Source: Thiothrix sp.
GTDB taxonomy: Bacteria > Pseudomonadota > Gammaproteobacteria > Thiotrichales > Thiotrichaceae
Assembly: GCA_011375245.1 (NCBI GenBank)
Contig: DRMA01000191.1
Location: forward strand, 1 to 16,187
DNA: 16,187 nt
Direction: 5' to 3'
This document shows positions 9,301 to 14,621 of this stretch, piece after piece; the stretch's first letter is position 1, and the number at the start of each line of letters is the position of its first letter. Both the position numbers and the translations under genes were made by a program. The notes beneath the pieces were generated by a model that made no database searches, was not told the DNA's origin, and worked only from the letters and a program-made list of their open reading frames with translations.

Positions 9301-9317
9301 TTTGCTTTTAAGTACAT
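3369..9317 (-). CDS. yfhM: Bacterial alpha-2-macroglobulin lipoprotein, thioester type, with C-terminal SH3-like domain
   Basis: A 1982-residue envelope protein predicted to trap proteases. The N-terminus is a lipoprotein signal with lipobox L20-A-S-C23; E24 does not suggest inner-membrane retention. After a linker come Ig/macroglobulin-like domains (about 50-640), the MG2-like part containing GYLYGERGVWRPGDD (649-663), further MG domains and the bait-region domain (to about 1180), the conserved A2M segment (about 1180-1290), the thioester motif C1431-L-E-Q1434 inside an alpha-helical domain (about 1410-1720), and the closing MG10-like domain (about 1745-1895), followed by a Pro-rich linker and an SH3-like domain (about 1917-1980). 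It exceeds E. coli YfhM (1653) by about 330 residues. Odd parts are a run of six Asp (299-304) and a Cys-containing acidic insertion (about 471-535). AAGGA lies 10 nt before the ATG. pbpC follows it, as in E. coli. Confidence 0.93.
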   Translation of the reverse strand: MYLKAKITRILLFFVALSFLASCEEETKATQVTNTNIATISQSSESKNPAWGNIIAQHTQGVVSNNATIRIIFNQDAIDKSNIGKNANSILSLSPTIKGNAIYESTGEIIFIPETNFTSGQRYTATLQPNNIAGISSTAPPFTFSFSILPLEYEVKIIGLNQSPNDANSMTIEGELLASDNLQADQVKKTLQATLQDKALKIAWIHSADSKKHHFTIKGITREKFATDVKLTWDGKPIGVNTQGKQEITIPALHVFNILATEIIKDNKDKAYIRISFSDEINTYQNLKGLIQVKKNGNDDDDDDNKEQKTTISIENNILKVYLKDDAVGKYTVTINQGISSTHNKSLSKRHEYTVEFGKTNPAVRFTSTGSIMPDNSKGSLEIPFEAVGVNAIDVTAFLINPNNIRQFLQVNSLSGDDELGRVGRYLWHKKIPINPANPNQWNRYSFNASELVKAHPNGLFRLEVSIKRQYSTHDCPSGTQAPASPAPVLENHEDNNLTQASGWDGIEQYEQEDDYNSGWKYRHNPCSSAYYEYQDERTKDSQNVIASNIGLLAKRDGHNTLKIITTSLDQAEPLTNVDLSILNFQGQELAKAQSDGKGFATIKLNAIPFLLIAKKGKDTAYLKLNNKTALSISHFDVGGEKIQNGLKGYLYGERGVWRPGDDIFLTFVVQDKNKTLPTNHPVTLQLFDPEDKLKQTVTSNNSIGGFYAFTLKTAETDPTGKWLVKAHLGGSTFSKSLTIETVRPNRLKVELDFTTDALYGYKTLPTATLFSQWLHGASASNLKADVSVRFREKTTQFTQFSDYHFDDPARELDSSDQKLLEGRLDEQGKLTFDKNFKPKSLPAGKLSAWFTTRVFEQGGAFSISKQFMDYHYFRNYVGIKIPKGDATRNMLLTDQKHTLNIASLSAKGEPVSLDQVQVTLYKVDWKWWWDKSADSLTEYADATHKSKLQQSIVSTINGTGTWDFQINYPDWGRYLIRACDLTGKHCTGQTVYVDWPGWAGRAQEQGSGAASRLQLFTDKKQYTVGEIATLQLPKATNGRALLTVETGSDILQQEWVEFNAERTQIKIPITEKMSPNAYINISLLQPHQDKNNDRPIRLYGIIPISVKDPKTHLKPLIEASDKWRPQSKQTITVKESDGKAMSYTLAIVDEGLLGLTRFKTPDLHRQFYRREALGIQTWDLFDDVIGAYGAKLERLLAIGGGDDVQIDDDASRTKRFPPVVKFLGPFQLKAGETKQHEVTLAPYIGAVRVMLVAGDSTAYGQAEKSIFVKQPLIMQASLPRVLSTNEEMVIPITLFSTEENIKTVTLNVTTDDKITVVGEATSHITFEKTGDKLAYIRIKTGSKTGKAHLSFTANSDVHSSSAEVYIDIRQPNQETARISNKVLEAGEQWQTNLEAYGLPNTSHALLELSSIPAMNLEKHMDYLLRYPHGCLEQTTSSAFPQLYLPALLTLDKEKYNAVQHHIESAIDKMRRFQNAEGDFTYWPNGNDINHWASIYAGHFLIEAKNKGYLVPAGLLTQWTKQQARQAQNWLAGSNHHSHIQAYRLYVLAEAGKPEMGAMNRLRESSQLNTQAKWLLAAAYQKLGQKEAAAQLTQGMIANGDAGTRAGDTPDDERQNETFSSTLSDLGLQLETLNTLGKKQDADLFVKRIADELAKDSHNTHGIAWALMAVSRYLGSQAAHFQASYALNGTNETIINSKTHVTQQALGKFKVSQTLMVKNNSKGKLFATLINKGTPKAGDEQALEKGLQVNVNYYSLKNKKATDIADISTLAAGKDIAVYIRVTNTSEQDLTNIALSYLLPTGWEIHNPAYNLHQGTPKSKTKTTQNSNSKVEYKDVRDDRIYAYMALKQGQTKEFTILVNPVYKGHYYLPAITAESMYKTTLIGRTKGQWIDVVDQQQVIAPQPKAENPVSEPNQPSTLTITAKKAWFHKDPVESSKTKLYVIKGDTVTLLEQEGDWLKIRFTNKNQTFERWIKQSTTDWKG
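8406..8423 (-). repeat. Asp-codon trinucleotide tract inside yfhM
   Basis: Six consecutive GAT/GAC codons encode Asp 299-304 of the macroglobulin, flanked by NGN and NKE. Short triplet tracts like this can change length by slippage without breaking the frame. In the protein it probably forms an exposed acidic loop between two domains; calcium binding is possible but there is no recognisable motif for it. Confidence 0.6.
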
Positions 9318-9405
9318 GCGTTTATGATCCTTGTTATTGCGGCTTAGTGACGGGTCATACCACTAAGTTGCCCTTAGTTTGGTTATTTGTCGTTTGGTTT
9401 CGCTT

Positions 9406-9436
9406 AGTATAGCCTGATATGGAAATTTAGTGCGAA
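9406..9436 (-). promoter_or_regulatory. yfhM: Possible sigma-70 promoter of yfhM
   Basis: Read on the minus strand, TATACT (9411-9406) matches the -10 consensus at 5 of 6 positions. The best -35 candidate is TTCGCA (9436-9431), 4 of 6 matches at a 19-nt spacing, which is longer than ideal. This would give a 5' leader of about 80 nt ahead of the yfhM ATG at 9317. The weak -35 box keeps this tentative. Confidence 0.3.
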
Positions 9437-9455
9437 ATAAGAACAGCGAAAATAA

Positions 9456-9555
9456 TTATTTGTACTATAGTTTTTTAGGTCAATAATTTTTTGGATAGCG
9501 ATGAGTGTAGTGAGTTTTAAGTCAGTGTTTACGTTTATTTCTACTATAGTCTTTT
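9456..9555. repeat. Two-copy 21-nt direct repeat (9456-9476 and 9535-9555)
   Basis: Both copies have the form TTATTT-S-TACTATAGT-Y-TTTT and match at 19 of 21 positions, with starts 79 bp apart. Each contains ACTATAGT, an 8-bp perfect palindrome followed by a T run. Paired copies of a palindrome between divergent genes suggest a regulator-binding site. The AT-rich composition makes a chance origin possible, and no regulator can be named. Confidence 0.45.
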
Positions 9556-9681
9556 TTTATGTGATATGCTGTTCCGCTTATTTTTTAAGCAAAACAAATA
9601 AAGATAACAAAGGATTTTTGCATTGGTAAAATTATGGTCGTTTTTATGACTTATGTGCCGATTTCTGGCAATATCGCCGTC

Positions 9682-9713
9682 TATCTCTAATGGGGTCTTG
9701 CCCATTCTAGATA
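9682..9713 (+). other. Imperfect hairpin in the yfhM-tkt intergenic region
   Basis: TATCT at 9682-9686 pairs with AGATA at 9709-9713, and AATGGG at 9689-9694 pairs with CCCATT at 9701-9706, with a CT/CT internal loop and the 6-nt loop GTCTTG. That is 11 base pairs in all. No T run follows directly, so it does not look like a classical terminator. It could be part of an untranslated leader or a small RNA. Confidence 0.4.
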
Positions 9714-9853
9714 ATTTCTACACAATACGCCTCTTTTTATTATATTGCTGAGTTAGTGGTTAAATAAACAGTGTTTCTTAATGGTGTGGATAGTTAAGTA
9801 GCAGCGAGTCAACGTAAGTATTTGCCATTGCATGTAATGTTGAAATAGTGATG

Positions 9854-9964
9854 AAAGATTCCAATAAGCTCTAAGTAACACATAATTAAATGCATAATTA
9901 GATTATGAGATTATGGTGCCTAGCACTTAATGGAGTGTGCCAAATAGTGCTTATTGGAATCTTT
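9854..9964. repeat. 111-bp element bounded by perfect 16-bp inverted repeats, upstream of tkt
   Basis: AAAGATTCCAATAAGC (9854-9869) is matched exactly by its reverse complement at 9949-9964, with 79 nt between. The interior is AT-rich, contains TAATTA repeats and a short stem (GCACT/AGTGT), and has no coding capacity. The size and terminal repeats fit a miniature transposable element, but no target duplication is clear. It ends 64 nt before the tkt start codon, so it could instead be a long closing stem in the tkt leader RNA. I do not recognise it as a known riboswitch or repeat family. Confidence 0.6.
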
Positions 9965-10028
9965 ACATCCCACTCTGTTCATTTCTGCCCGAAGTGTTTA
10001 GCAGTTTAATTTACCAAAGGAGTCTTTC

Positions 10029-12026
10029 ATGCCAACACGCCAACATTTAGCCAATGCTATTCGTGCTCTCACAATGGATGCCGTTCAAATCCCTAATTCA
10101 GGTCATCCTGGAGCGCCTATGGGTATGGCGGACATTGCTGAAGTTCTTTATAACGATTTTATGAAGCACAACCCAACGAATCCAGACTGGGTTGATCGTG
10201 ATCGTTTCATTATGTCGAATGGTCATGGTTCAATGTTGCCTTATTCTGTGCTGCATTTAACAGGTTATGATCTTTCTATTGATGATTTGAAATCGTTTCG
10301 TAAACTACACTCGAAAACACCTGGTCACCCTGAGTATGGTTATGCGCCTGGTATTGAAACAACCACAGGACCTTTAGGTCAGGGAATTACGAATGCAGTA
10401 GGTTTTGCGCTTGCTGAAAAAGTAATGGCAGCCCAGTTTAATGAAGATGGGCACGACATCGTAGACCACAATACTTATGTATTCTTAGGTGATGGTTGTT
10501 TGATGGAAGGTATTTCTCAAGAGGCAATTTCTCTTGCGGGTTCTTTCGGTTTGAGCAAATTAGTTTGCTTCTATGATGATAATAATATTTCTATTGATGG
10601 TAACGTTGATGGCTGGTTTGCTGATGATACCCCTATGCGCTTTGAGGCGTGTGGATGGGATGTTCAGTCTATTGACGGACATGATGCTGCTGCCATTAAA
10701 GCAGCTACTGAAAAAGCGATTGCCTCTGATAAACCTTCATTGATCTGTTGTAAGACAGTGATTGGTAAAGGTGCGCCAAATAAAGGGGGAGGGCATCATG
10801 TTCATGGTGAAGCATTAGGTCATGACGAAATCGCAGCAACACGTAAACATTTAGGCTGGGACAGTGAGCCTTTTGTTATTCCTGATGAAATTTACGCACA
10901 CTGGGATGCTAAAGAAGCAGGTCAGGCAGCAGAAGCTGCATGGAATGAAAAATTTGCCGCATACACTGCCGCTTTCCCCGAAAAAGCAGCAGAATTTACG
11001 CGTCGTATGGCAGGTGAATTACCCGCTGATTTTGAAGCCAATGCTCAAAAAATAATTGCAGCCACCAATGCAGCAGCAGAATCTCCTGCAACACGTGTTG
11101 CCTCAAAAGGTGCGTTAAATGGTTTTGCTCCATTGCTTCCTGAATTCTTAGGAGGCTCAGCTGATCTCTCGCCATCAAATAATACTTTCAATGACAAAAG
11201 TGTTCGTATCAATGATGATCATGGCTCAAATGAAATGAATTTTGCAGGCAACTACATTTCTTACGGTGTGCGTGAGTTTGGTATGTCAGCGATTATGAAT
11301 GGTGTAACGTTGCATGGTGGTTTAATGCCTTATGGCGCAACTTTCCTCATGTTCTCTGAGTATGCACGTAATGCATTACGCATGGCAGCATTGATGAAGA
11401 TTCAAACGATCTTTGTTTATACTCATGATTCAATTGGTTTGGGCGAAGATGGTCCAACACACCAGTGTGTTGAGCAAATACCAACATTGCGCATGATTCC
11501 AAACATGGCAGTATGGAGACCTTGTGATACTGTTGAGACGGTTGTTGCATGGAAAGATGCTATTGAACATCGTTCACGTCCTTCAACATTAGTCTTCTCT
11601 CGTCAAAACCTACCGTTCCAAACACGTGATGATGCAACGATTGCAAATATTGCTAAAGGGGGTTATATCCTGAAAGATACGGATGGAACACCTGATGTCA
11701 TTGTGATAGCAACAGGTTCTGAAGTCCATCTTGCGATGGAAGCTGCTGAAGCGTCAGATAAGAAAGTACGTGTTGTTTCTATGCCTTCTGTAGAAGTGTT
11801 TGAAACACAAGACGATGCTTACAAAGAATCTGTTCTTCCTGCTGCTGTTACTGCACGTGTTGCTGTTGAAGCTGCCATTATGGATGGTTGGTGGAAGTAT
11901 GTTGGAATGAAAGGTAAAGTGATCGGCATGACAACCTTTGGGGAATCTGCACCTGCACCTGAATTATTCAAACACTTTGGTATTACGACAGAGAACGTAG
12001 GCAAAGCGATTGATAGCGTAGCATAA
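10029..12026 (+). CDS. tkt: Transketolase
   Basis: Cytosolic thiamine-diphosphate enzyme that moves two-carbon ketol units between sugar phosphates in the pentose phosphate pathway and, where present, the Calvin cycle. The 665 residues match the length of E. coli TktA (663) and its landmarks: H26 (GHPGAP), H66 (SNGHGSM), H100 (GHPEYG), the ThDP/metal-binding GDG at 154-156 with N185-N186, the catalytic E416 in REFGMS, and HDSIGLGEDGPTHQ (466-479). The three domains (PP about 1-330, Pyr about 355-525, C-terminal about 540-665) are all present. AAAGGAG lies 6 nt before the ATG. It is the first gene of the cluster with gap, pgk and pyk. The C-terminal segment is typical and nothing is truncated. 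Confidence 0.97.
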   Translation: MPTRQHLANAIRALTMDAVQIPNSGHPGAPMGMADIAEVLYNDFMKHNPTNPDWVDRDRFIMSNGHGSMLPYSVLHLTGYDLSIDDLKSFRKLHSKTPGHPEYGYAPGIETTTGPLGQGITNAVGFALAEKVMAAQFNEDGHDIVDHNTYVFLGDGCLMEGISQEAISLAGSFGLSKLVCFYDDNNISIDGNVDGWFADDTPMRFEACGWDVQSIDGHDAAAIKAATEKAIASDKPSLICCKTVIGKGAPNKGGGHHVHGEALGHDEIAATRKHLGWDSEPFVIPDEIYAHWDAKEAGQAAEAAWNEKFAAYTAAFPEKAAEFTRRMAGELPADFEANAQKIIAATNAAAESPATRVASKGALNGFAPLLPEFLGGSADLSPSNNTFNDKSVRINDDHGSNEMNFAGNYISYGVREFGMSAIMNGVTLHGGLMPYGATFLMFSEYARNALRMAALMKIQTIFVYTHDSIGLGEDGPTHQCVEQIPTLRMIPNMAVWRPCDTVETVVAWKDAIEHRSRPSTLVFSRQNLPFQTRDDATIANIAKGGYILKDTDGTPDVIVIATGSEVHLAMEAAEASDKKVRVVSMPSVEVFETQDDAYKESVLPAAVTARVAVEAAIMDGWWKYVGMKGKVIGMTTFGESAPAPELFKHFGITTENVGKAIDSVA

Positions 12027-12039
12027 CTATAACAATTAG

Positions 12040-12076
12040 ATGCCCTGCTTTGACGGGGCATTATTCATTTTTTCTT
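12040..12076 (+). terminator. Probable intrinsic terminator or attenuator between tkt and gap
   Basis: ATGCCCTG (12040-12047) pairs with CGGGGCAT (12054-12061), giving 8 pairs with one wobble around the loop CTTTGA. A T-rich tract follows (six T at 12068-12073). Its place 13 nt after the tkt stop suits a terminator. Because gap follows directly in the same direction, it may instead act as a partial terminator or an mRNA-processing site that sets the tkt:gap ratio. Confidence 0.55.
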
Positions 12077-12098
12077 AACCGTTTAAGAGGTAACACCT

Positions 12099-13097
12099 AT
12101 GACAGTAAAAGTCGGTATTAATGGATTTGGTCGTATTGGACGCATGGTTTTTCGTGCGATTAAAAAGGATTTTCCTAACTTGGAAGTAGTGGGCATTAAC
12201 GATTTGCTTGATAATGACTATCTTGCTTATATGCTGAAATACGACACGGCACATGGTCGTTTTGATGGTGAAGTAATTGTTGATGGCGATTATTTTATTG
12301 TTGATGGCAAAAAGATTCGTCTTTCTGCTGAGCGTAACCCTGCTGATCTTAAATGGGGTGATATTGGTGCAGATCTTGTGATTGATTCTACGGGATTTTT
12401 CCTTACCGAAGAAAGTTGTCAGGCGCATATTGATGCAGGTGCAAAGAAAGTGGTTCAATCTGCACCGTCTAAAGATGGTGGTCCTATGTTTGTTTATGGT
12501 GTGAACCATGAATCTTATGAAGGACAGGCGATTGTTTCAGCGGCATCATGTACAACAAATTGTTTGGCTCCGATTGCTAAAGTGATCAATGATAACTGGG
12601 GTCTTAAGCGTGGCTTAATGACAACCGTTCATGCAGCAACGGCAACCCAGAAAACCGTTGATGGTCCTTCAATGAAAGATTGGCGTGGTGGTCGTTCAGT
12701 GTTTGAAAACATCATTCCTTCATCAACAGGTGCTGCTAAAGCAGTAGGTGTTGTTCTTCCTGAGCTTAACGGCAAACTAACAGGTATGGCGTTCCGTATT
12801 CCTTCTGTTGATGTTTCAGTGGTTGATTTGACGTGTGAGCTTGATAAGCCTGCAACTTACGAAGAAATTTGTGCAGCGATTAAAGATGCCTCTGAAGGCG
12901 CAATGAAAGGCACATTACAGTACACTGAAGACAAGGTGGTTTCTTCTGATTTCCGTGGTATCAGTGCTTCGTCTATCTTTGATGCAGGTGCAGGTATTGC
13001 ATTAGATGACACCTTCGTTAAAGTGGTTTCATGGTATGACAATGAGTATGGTTATACGTGTAACATGTTGCGTTTAGTTGGGCATGTTGCTGCTTAA
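12099..13097 (+). CDS. gap: Glyceraldehyde-3-phosphate dehydrogenase, type I
   Basis: Cytosolic homotetrameric enzyme that converts glyceraldehyde 3-phosphate to 1,3-bisphosphoglycerate. The 332 residues have the normal length and motifs: Rossmann start VGINGFGRIGR (5-15), N34-D35 at the end of the second strand (an acidic residue here favours NAD over NADP), the active site SAASCTTNCLAP with C151, H178 in TTVHAATATQ, and VDVSVVDLT in the catalytic domain. DGPSMKDWRGG differs from the common enterobacterial DGPSHKDWRGG by a Met. AGAGG lies about 9 nt before the ATG. It sits between tkt and pgk, so it supplies the substrate of the next enzyme and serves both glycolysis and, in an autotroph, the Calvin cycle run in reverse. 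Confidence 0.97.
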   Translation: MTVKVGINGFGRIGRMVFRAIKKDFPNLEVVGINDLLDNDYLAYMLKYDTAHGRFDGEVIVDGDYFIVDGKKIRLSAERNPADLKWGDIGADLVIDSTGFFLTEESCQAHIDAGAKKVVQSAPSKDGGPMFVYGVNHESYEGQAIVSAASCTTNCLAPIAKVINDNWGLKRGLMTTVHAATATQKTVDGPSMKDWRGGRSVFENIIPSSTGAAKAVGVVLPELNGKLTGMAFRIPSVDVSVVDLTCELDKPATYEEICAAIKDASEGAMKGTLQYTEDKVVSSDFRGISASSIFDAGAGIALDDTFVKVVSWYDNEYGYTCNMLRLVGHVAA

Positions 13098-13119
13098 GTT
13101 ATGACGTAAAATAGAAAGA

Positions 13120-13168
13120 GGGGCGGTGAAATTGATCATGTAGTATTTGGTCTATTTTGTCGCCCCTG
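13120..13168 (+). other. Long stem-loop downstream of gap
   Basis: AGGGGCGGTGAAAT (13120-13133) pairs with ATTTTGTCGCCCCT (13155-13168) over 14 consecutive positions, three of them G-U. The first seven pairs are GC-rich. The loop is about 21 nt. It begins 22 nt after the gap stop. No uridine run follows directly, so it is more likely an mRNA-stabilising or processing structure than a simple terminator, though a weak terminator cannot be excluded. Confidence 0.55.
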
Positions 13169-13182
13169 CTACTGATTTATTT

Positions 13183-13229
13183 AATAAGTCTATTTTTATA
13201 ATTCTTCCCCTATTTAAGTAGGCTTATTA
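13183..13229 (+). other. Second stem-loop in the gap-pgk gap
   Basis: TAATAAGTCTA (13183-13193) pairs with TAGGCTTATTA (13219-13229): 11 pairs with one G-U and a 25-nt pyrimidine-rich loop. It ends about 20 nt before the pgk ribosome-binding site AAGGAG. It could influence pgk translation or be part of an internal promoter region. It is AT-rich, so its stability is moderate. Confidence 0.4.
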
Positions 13230-13260
13230 GATAAATCTAATTATATTTTAAGGAGTTACT

Positions 13261-14442
13261 ATGTCTATTATCAAGATGACCGACCTCGACCTTTCAGGCA
13301 AGAAAGTACTCATTCGCCAAGATTTGAACGTTCCTATTAAAGATGGAAAAGTGACTTCTGATAAGCGTATTCGTGCTTCAATGCCAACTATTGAAGCGGC
13401 TGTTGCTGCAGGTGCACAAGTGATGATTATGTCACATTTAGGTCGTCCTACCGAAGGCTTTCCTGAAGATCAGTATTCATTAGCCTCTGTTGCGACACAC
13501 ATGAGTGGTCTATTAGGCAAGGAAGTTGCTCTTGTTGCGGACTATTTAGACAATGCGCCTGAAATGAGTAATGGCGATGTGGTGCTATTAGAAAATGTAC
13601 GTTTTAATGTGGGGGAGAAAGCCAATGATGAAGCGCTTTCTAAGCAATACGCAGCTTTGTGTGACATTTATGTGATGGATGCTTTTGGTACCGCACATCG
13701 TGCTCAAGCATCAACACATGGTGCGGGTCAATTTGCACCAACGGCAGCAGCTGGGCCTTTATTAGCAGGTGAGCTTGACGCATTAGGTAAAGCGCTTGAT
13801 AATCCTGCTCGTCCAATGGTTGCCTTAGTGGGAGGCTCTAAAGTATCGACGAAATTGACGGTTTTGGAGTCATTATCAAAAGTTGTTGACCAATTAATTG
13901 TTGGTGGAGGTATTGCCAATACCTTTATTGCAGCAGAAGGGCATAATGTTGGTAAGTCGTTGTATGAAGAGGATTTAGTTGAAACTGCTAAAGAACTTAA
14001 AGCCGCAGCAATGGCTAATGGTGGTGATATTCCTGTACCAACCGATGTAGTTTGTGGCAAAGAGTTTTCTGAAACAGCGGTGGCAACCACAATGGCAGTG
14101 GCTGATGTTGCTGATGATGATATGATTTTTGATATTGGCCCCGAATCTGCAGCGGCATTAGCTGAAGTCATTAAGAAAGCAGGTACGATTGTTTGGAATG
14201 GCCCTGTTGGTGTATTTGAGTTTGACCAGTTTGGTGAAGGCACAAAAGCGATTGCAATGGCAATTGCAGAATCAGAAGGTTTTTCGGTTGCAGGCGGTGG
14301 TGATACCTTAGCTGCGGTCGATAAATATGATATTTCTGATAAAGTATCCTATATTTCTACGGGGGGTGGTTCATTCTTGGAGTTTCTTGAAGGAAAAAAA
14401 CTGCCCGTTGTTGCCATGCTTGAGGAAAGAGCAAAGGCGTAA
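13261..14442 (+). CDS. pgk: Phosphoglycerate kinase
   Basis: Cytosolic monomeric two-lobed kinase that exchanges phosphate between 1,3-bisphosphoglycerate and ADP, giving 3-phosphoglycerate and ATP. At 393 residues it is of normal bacterial length. N-lobe substrate residues are in RQDLNVP (19-25, D21 and N23), R38, SHLGRP (58-63) and ENVRFNVGEK (111-120, R114). The C-lobe has the nucleotide-binding GGSKVSTKL (191-199), NGPVGVFE (313-320), GGGDT (346-350) and the closing STGGGSFLEFLEGK. AAGGAG lies 6 nt before the ATG, the strongest ribosome-binding site in the cluster along with that of tkt. It follows gap by 163 bp containing two stem-loops, and pyk follows after 179 bp. Confidence 0.97.
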   Translation: MSIIKMTDLDLSGKKVLIRQDLNVPIKDGKVTSDKRIRASMPTIEAAVAAGAQVMIMSHLGRPTEGFPEDQYSLASVATHMSGLLGKEVALVADYLDNAPEMSNGDVVLLENVRFNVGEKANDEALSKQYAALCDIYVMDAFGTAHRAQASTHGAGQFAPTAAAGPLLAGELDALGKALDNPARPMVALVGGSKVSTKLTVLESLSKVVDQLIVGGGIANTFIAAEGHNVGKSLYEEDLVETAKELKAAAMANGGDIPVPTDVVCGKEFSETAVATTMAVADVADDDMIFDIGPESAAALAEVIKKAGTIVWNGPVGVFEFDQFGEGTKAIAMAIAESEGFSVAGGGDTLAAVDKYDISDKVSYISTGGGSFLEFLEGKKLPVVAMLEERAKA

Positions 14443-14449
14443 TATTGTC

Positions 14450-14500
14450 TTAATGTAGGTAGGAATATGGAATTCAACCATTTTAACCAACTTACATTAA
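14450..14500 (+). other. Stem-loop downstream of pgk
   Basis: TTAATGTAGGTAGG (14450-14463) pairs with CCAACTTACATTAA (14487-14500): 13 of 14 positions pair, one as G-U, with an A-A mismatch. An inner ATGG/CCAT stem (loop AATTCAA) extends the structure. It starts 8 nt after the pgk stop. AATAAAAACAG follows rather than a T run, so it is not a standard intrinsic terminator for the plus strand. It probably protects the pgk 3' end or marks a processing site. Confidence 0.5.
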
Positions 14501-14621
14501 TCAATAAAAACAGATAAACTGAATAAAATTAACAAGATGTGCTGATGTGTCGTAGCTCGTTAATTCTTGCCTGTTGTAAGATTTATAGAGTTGTTTTTTG
14601 ATCCCCACTTAACAAAAATTC

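Larger units (their letters stand above)
9318..10028. other. 711-bp divergent intergenic region without a credible gene
   Basis: This stretch lies between the divergently transcribed yfhM and tkt. It is AT-rich, and only very short frames are present on either strand. The longest I considered is an 18-codon ATG frame starting near 9633 (MVVFMTYVPISGNIAVYL) with no ribosome-binding site at a useful distance. It holds the ribosome-binding sites of both flanking genes, a possible yfhM promoter (9406-9436), a 21-nt direct repeat (9456 and 9535), a hairpin (9682-9713) and a 111-bp inverted-repeat element (9854-9964). I could not place a convincing tkt promoter. Confidence 0.7.

Noticed and set aside
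9633..9689. 18-codon frame in the yfhM-tkt intergenic region, considered as a leader peptide
   Set aside because: No ribosome-binding site at a workable distance, no run of regulatory codons, and about 340 bp from tkt with no attenuator pairing linking them.
9682..9713. Hairpin considered as an intrinsic terminator
   Set aside because: No T run follows the stem directly on the plus strand, and no coding gene ends nearby on either strand.
12075..12509. 144-codon frame antisense to gap
   Set aside because: It lies opposite the conserved GAPDH N-terminal domain, and its composition and lack of motifs fit a chance frame.
13728..14243. 171-codon frame antisense to pgk
   Set aside because: It overlaps a fully supported pgk, is low-complexity in Ser, Ala and Thr, and has no recognisable domain. 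It is a shadow of the codon bias of pgk.
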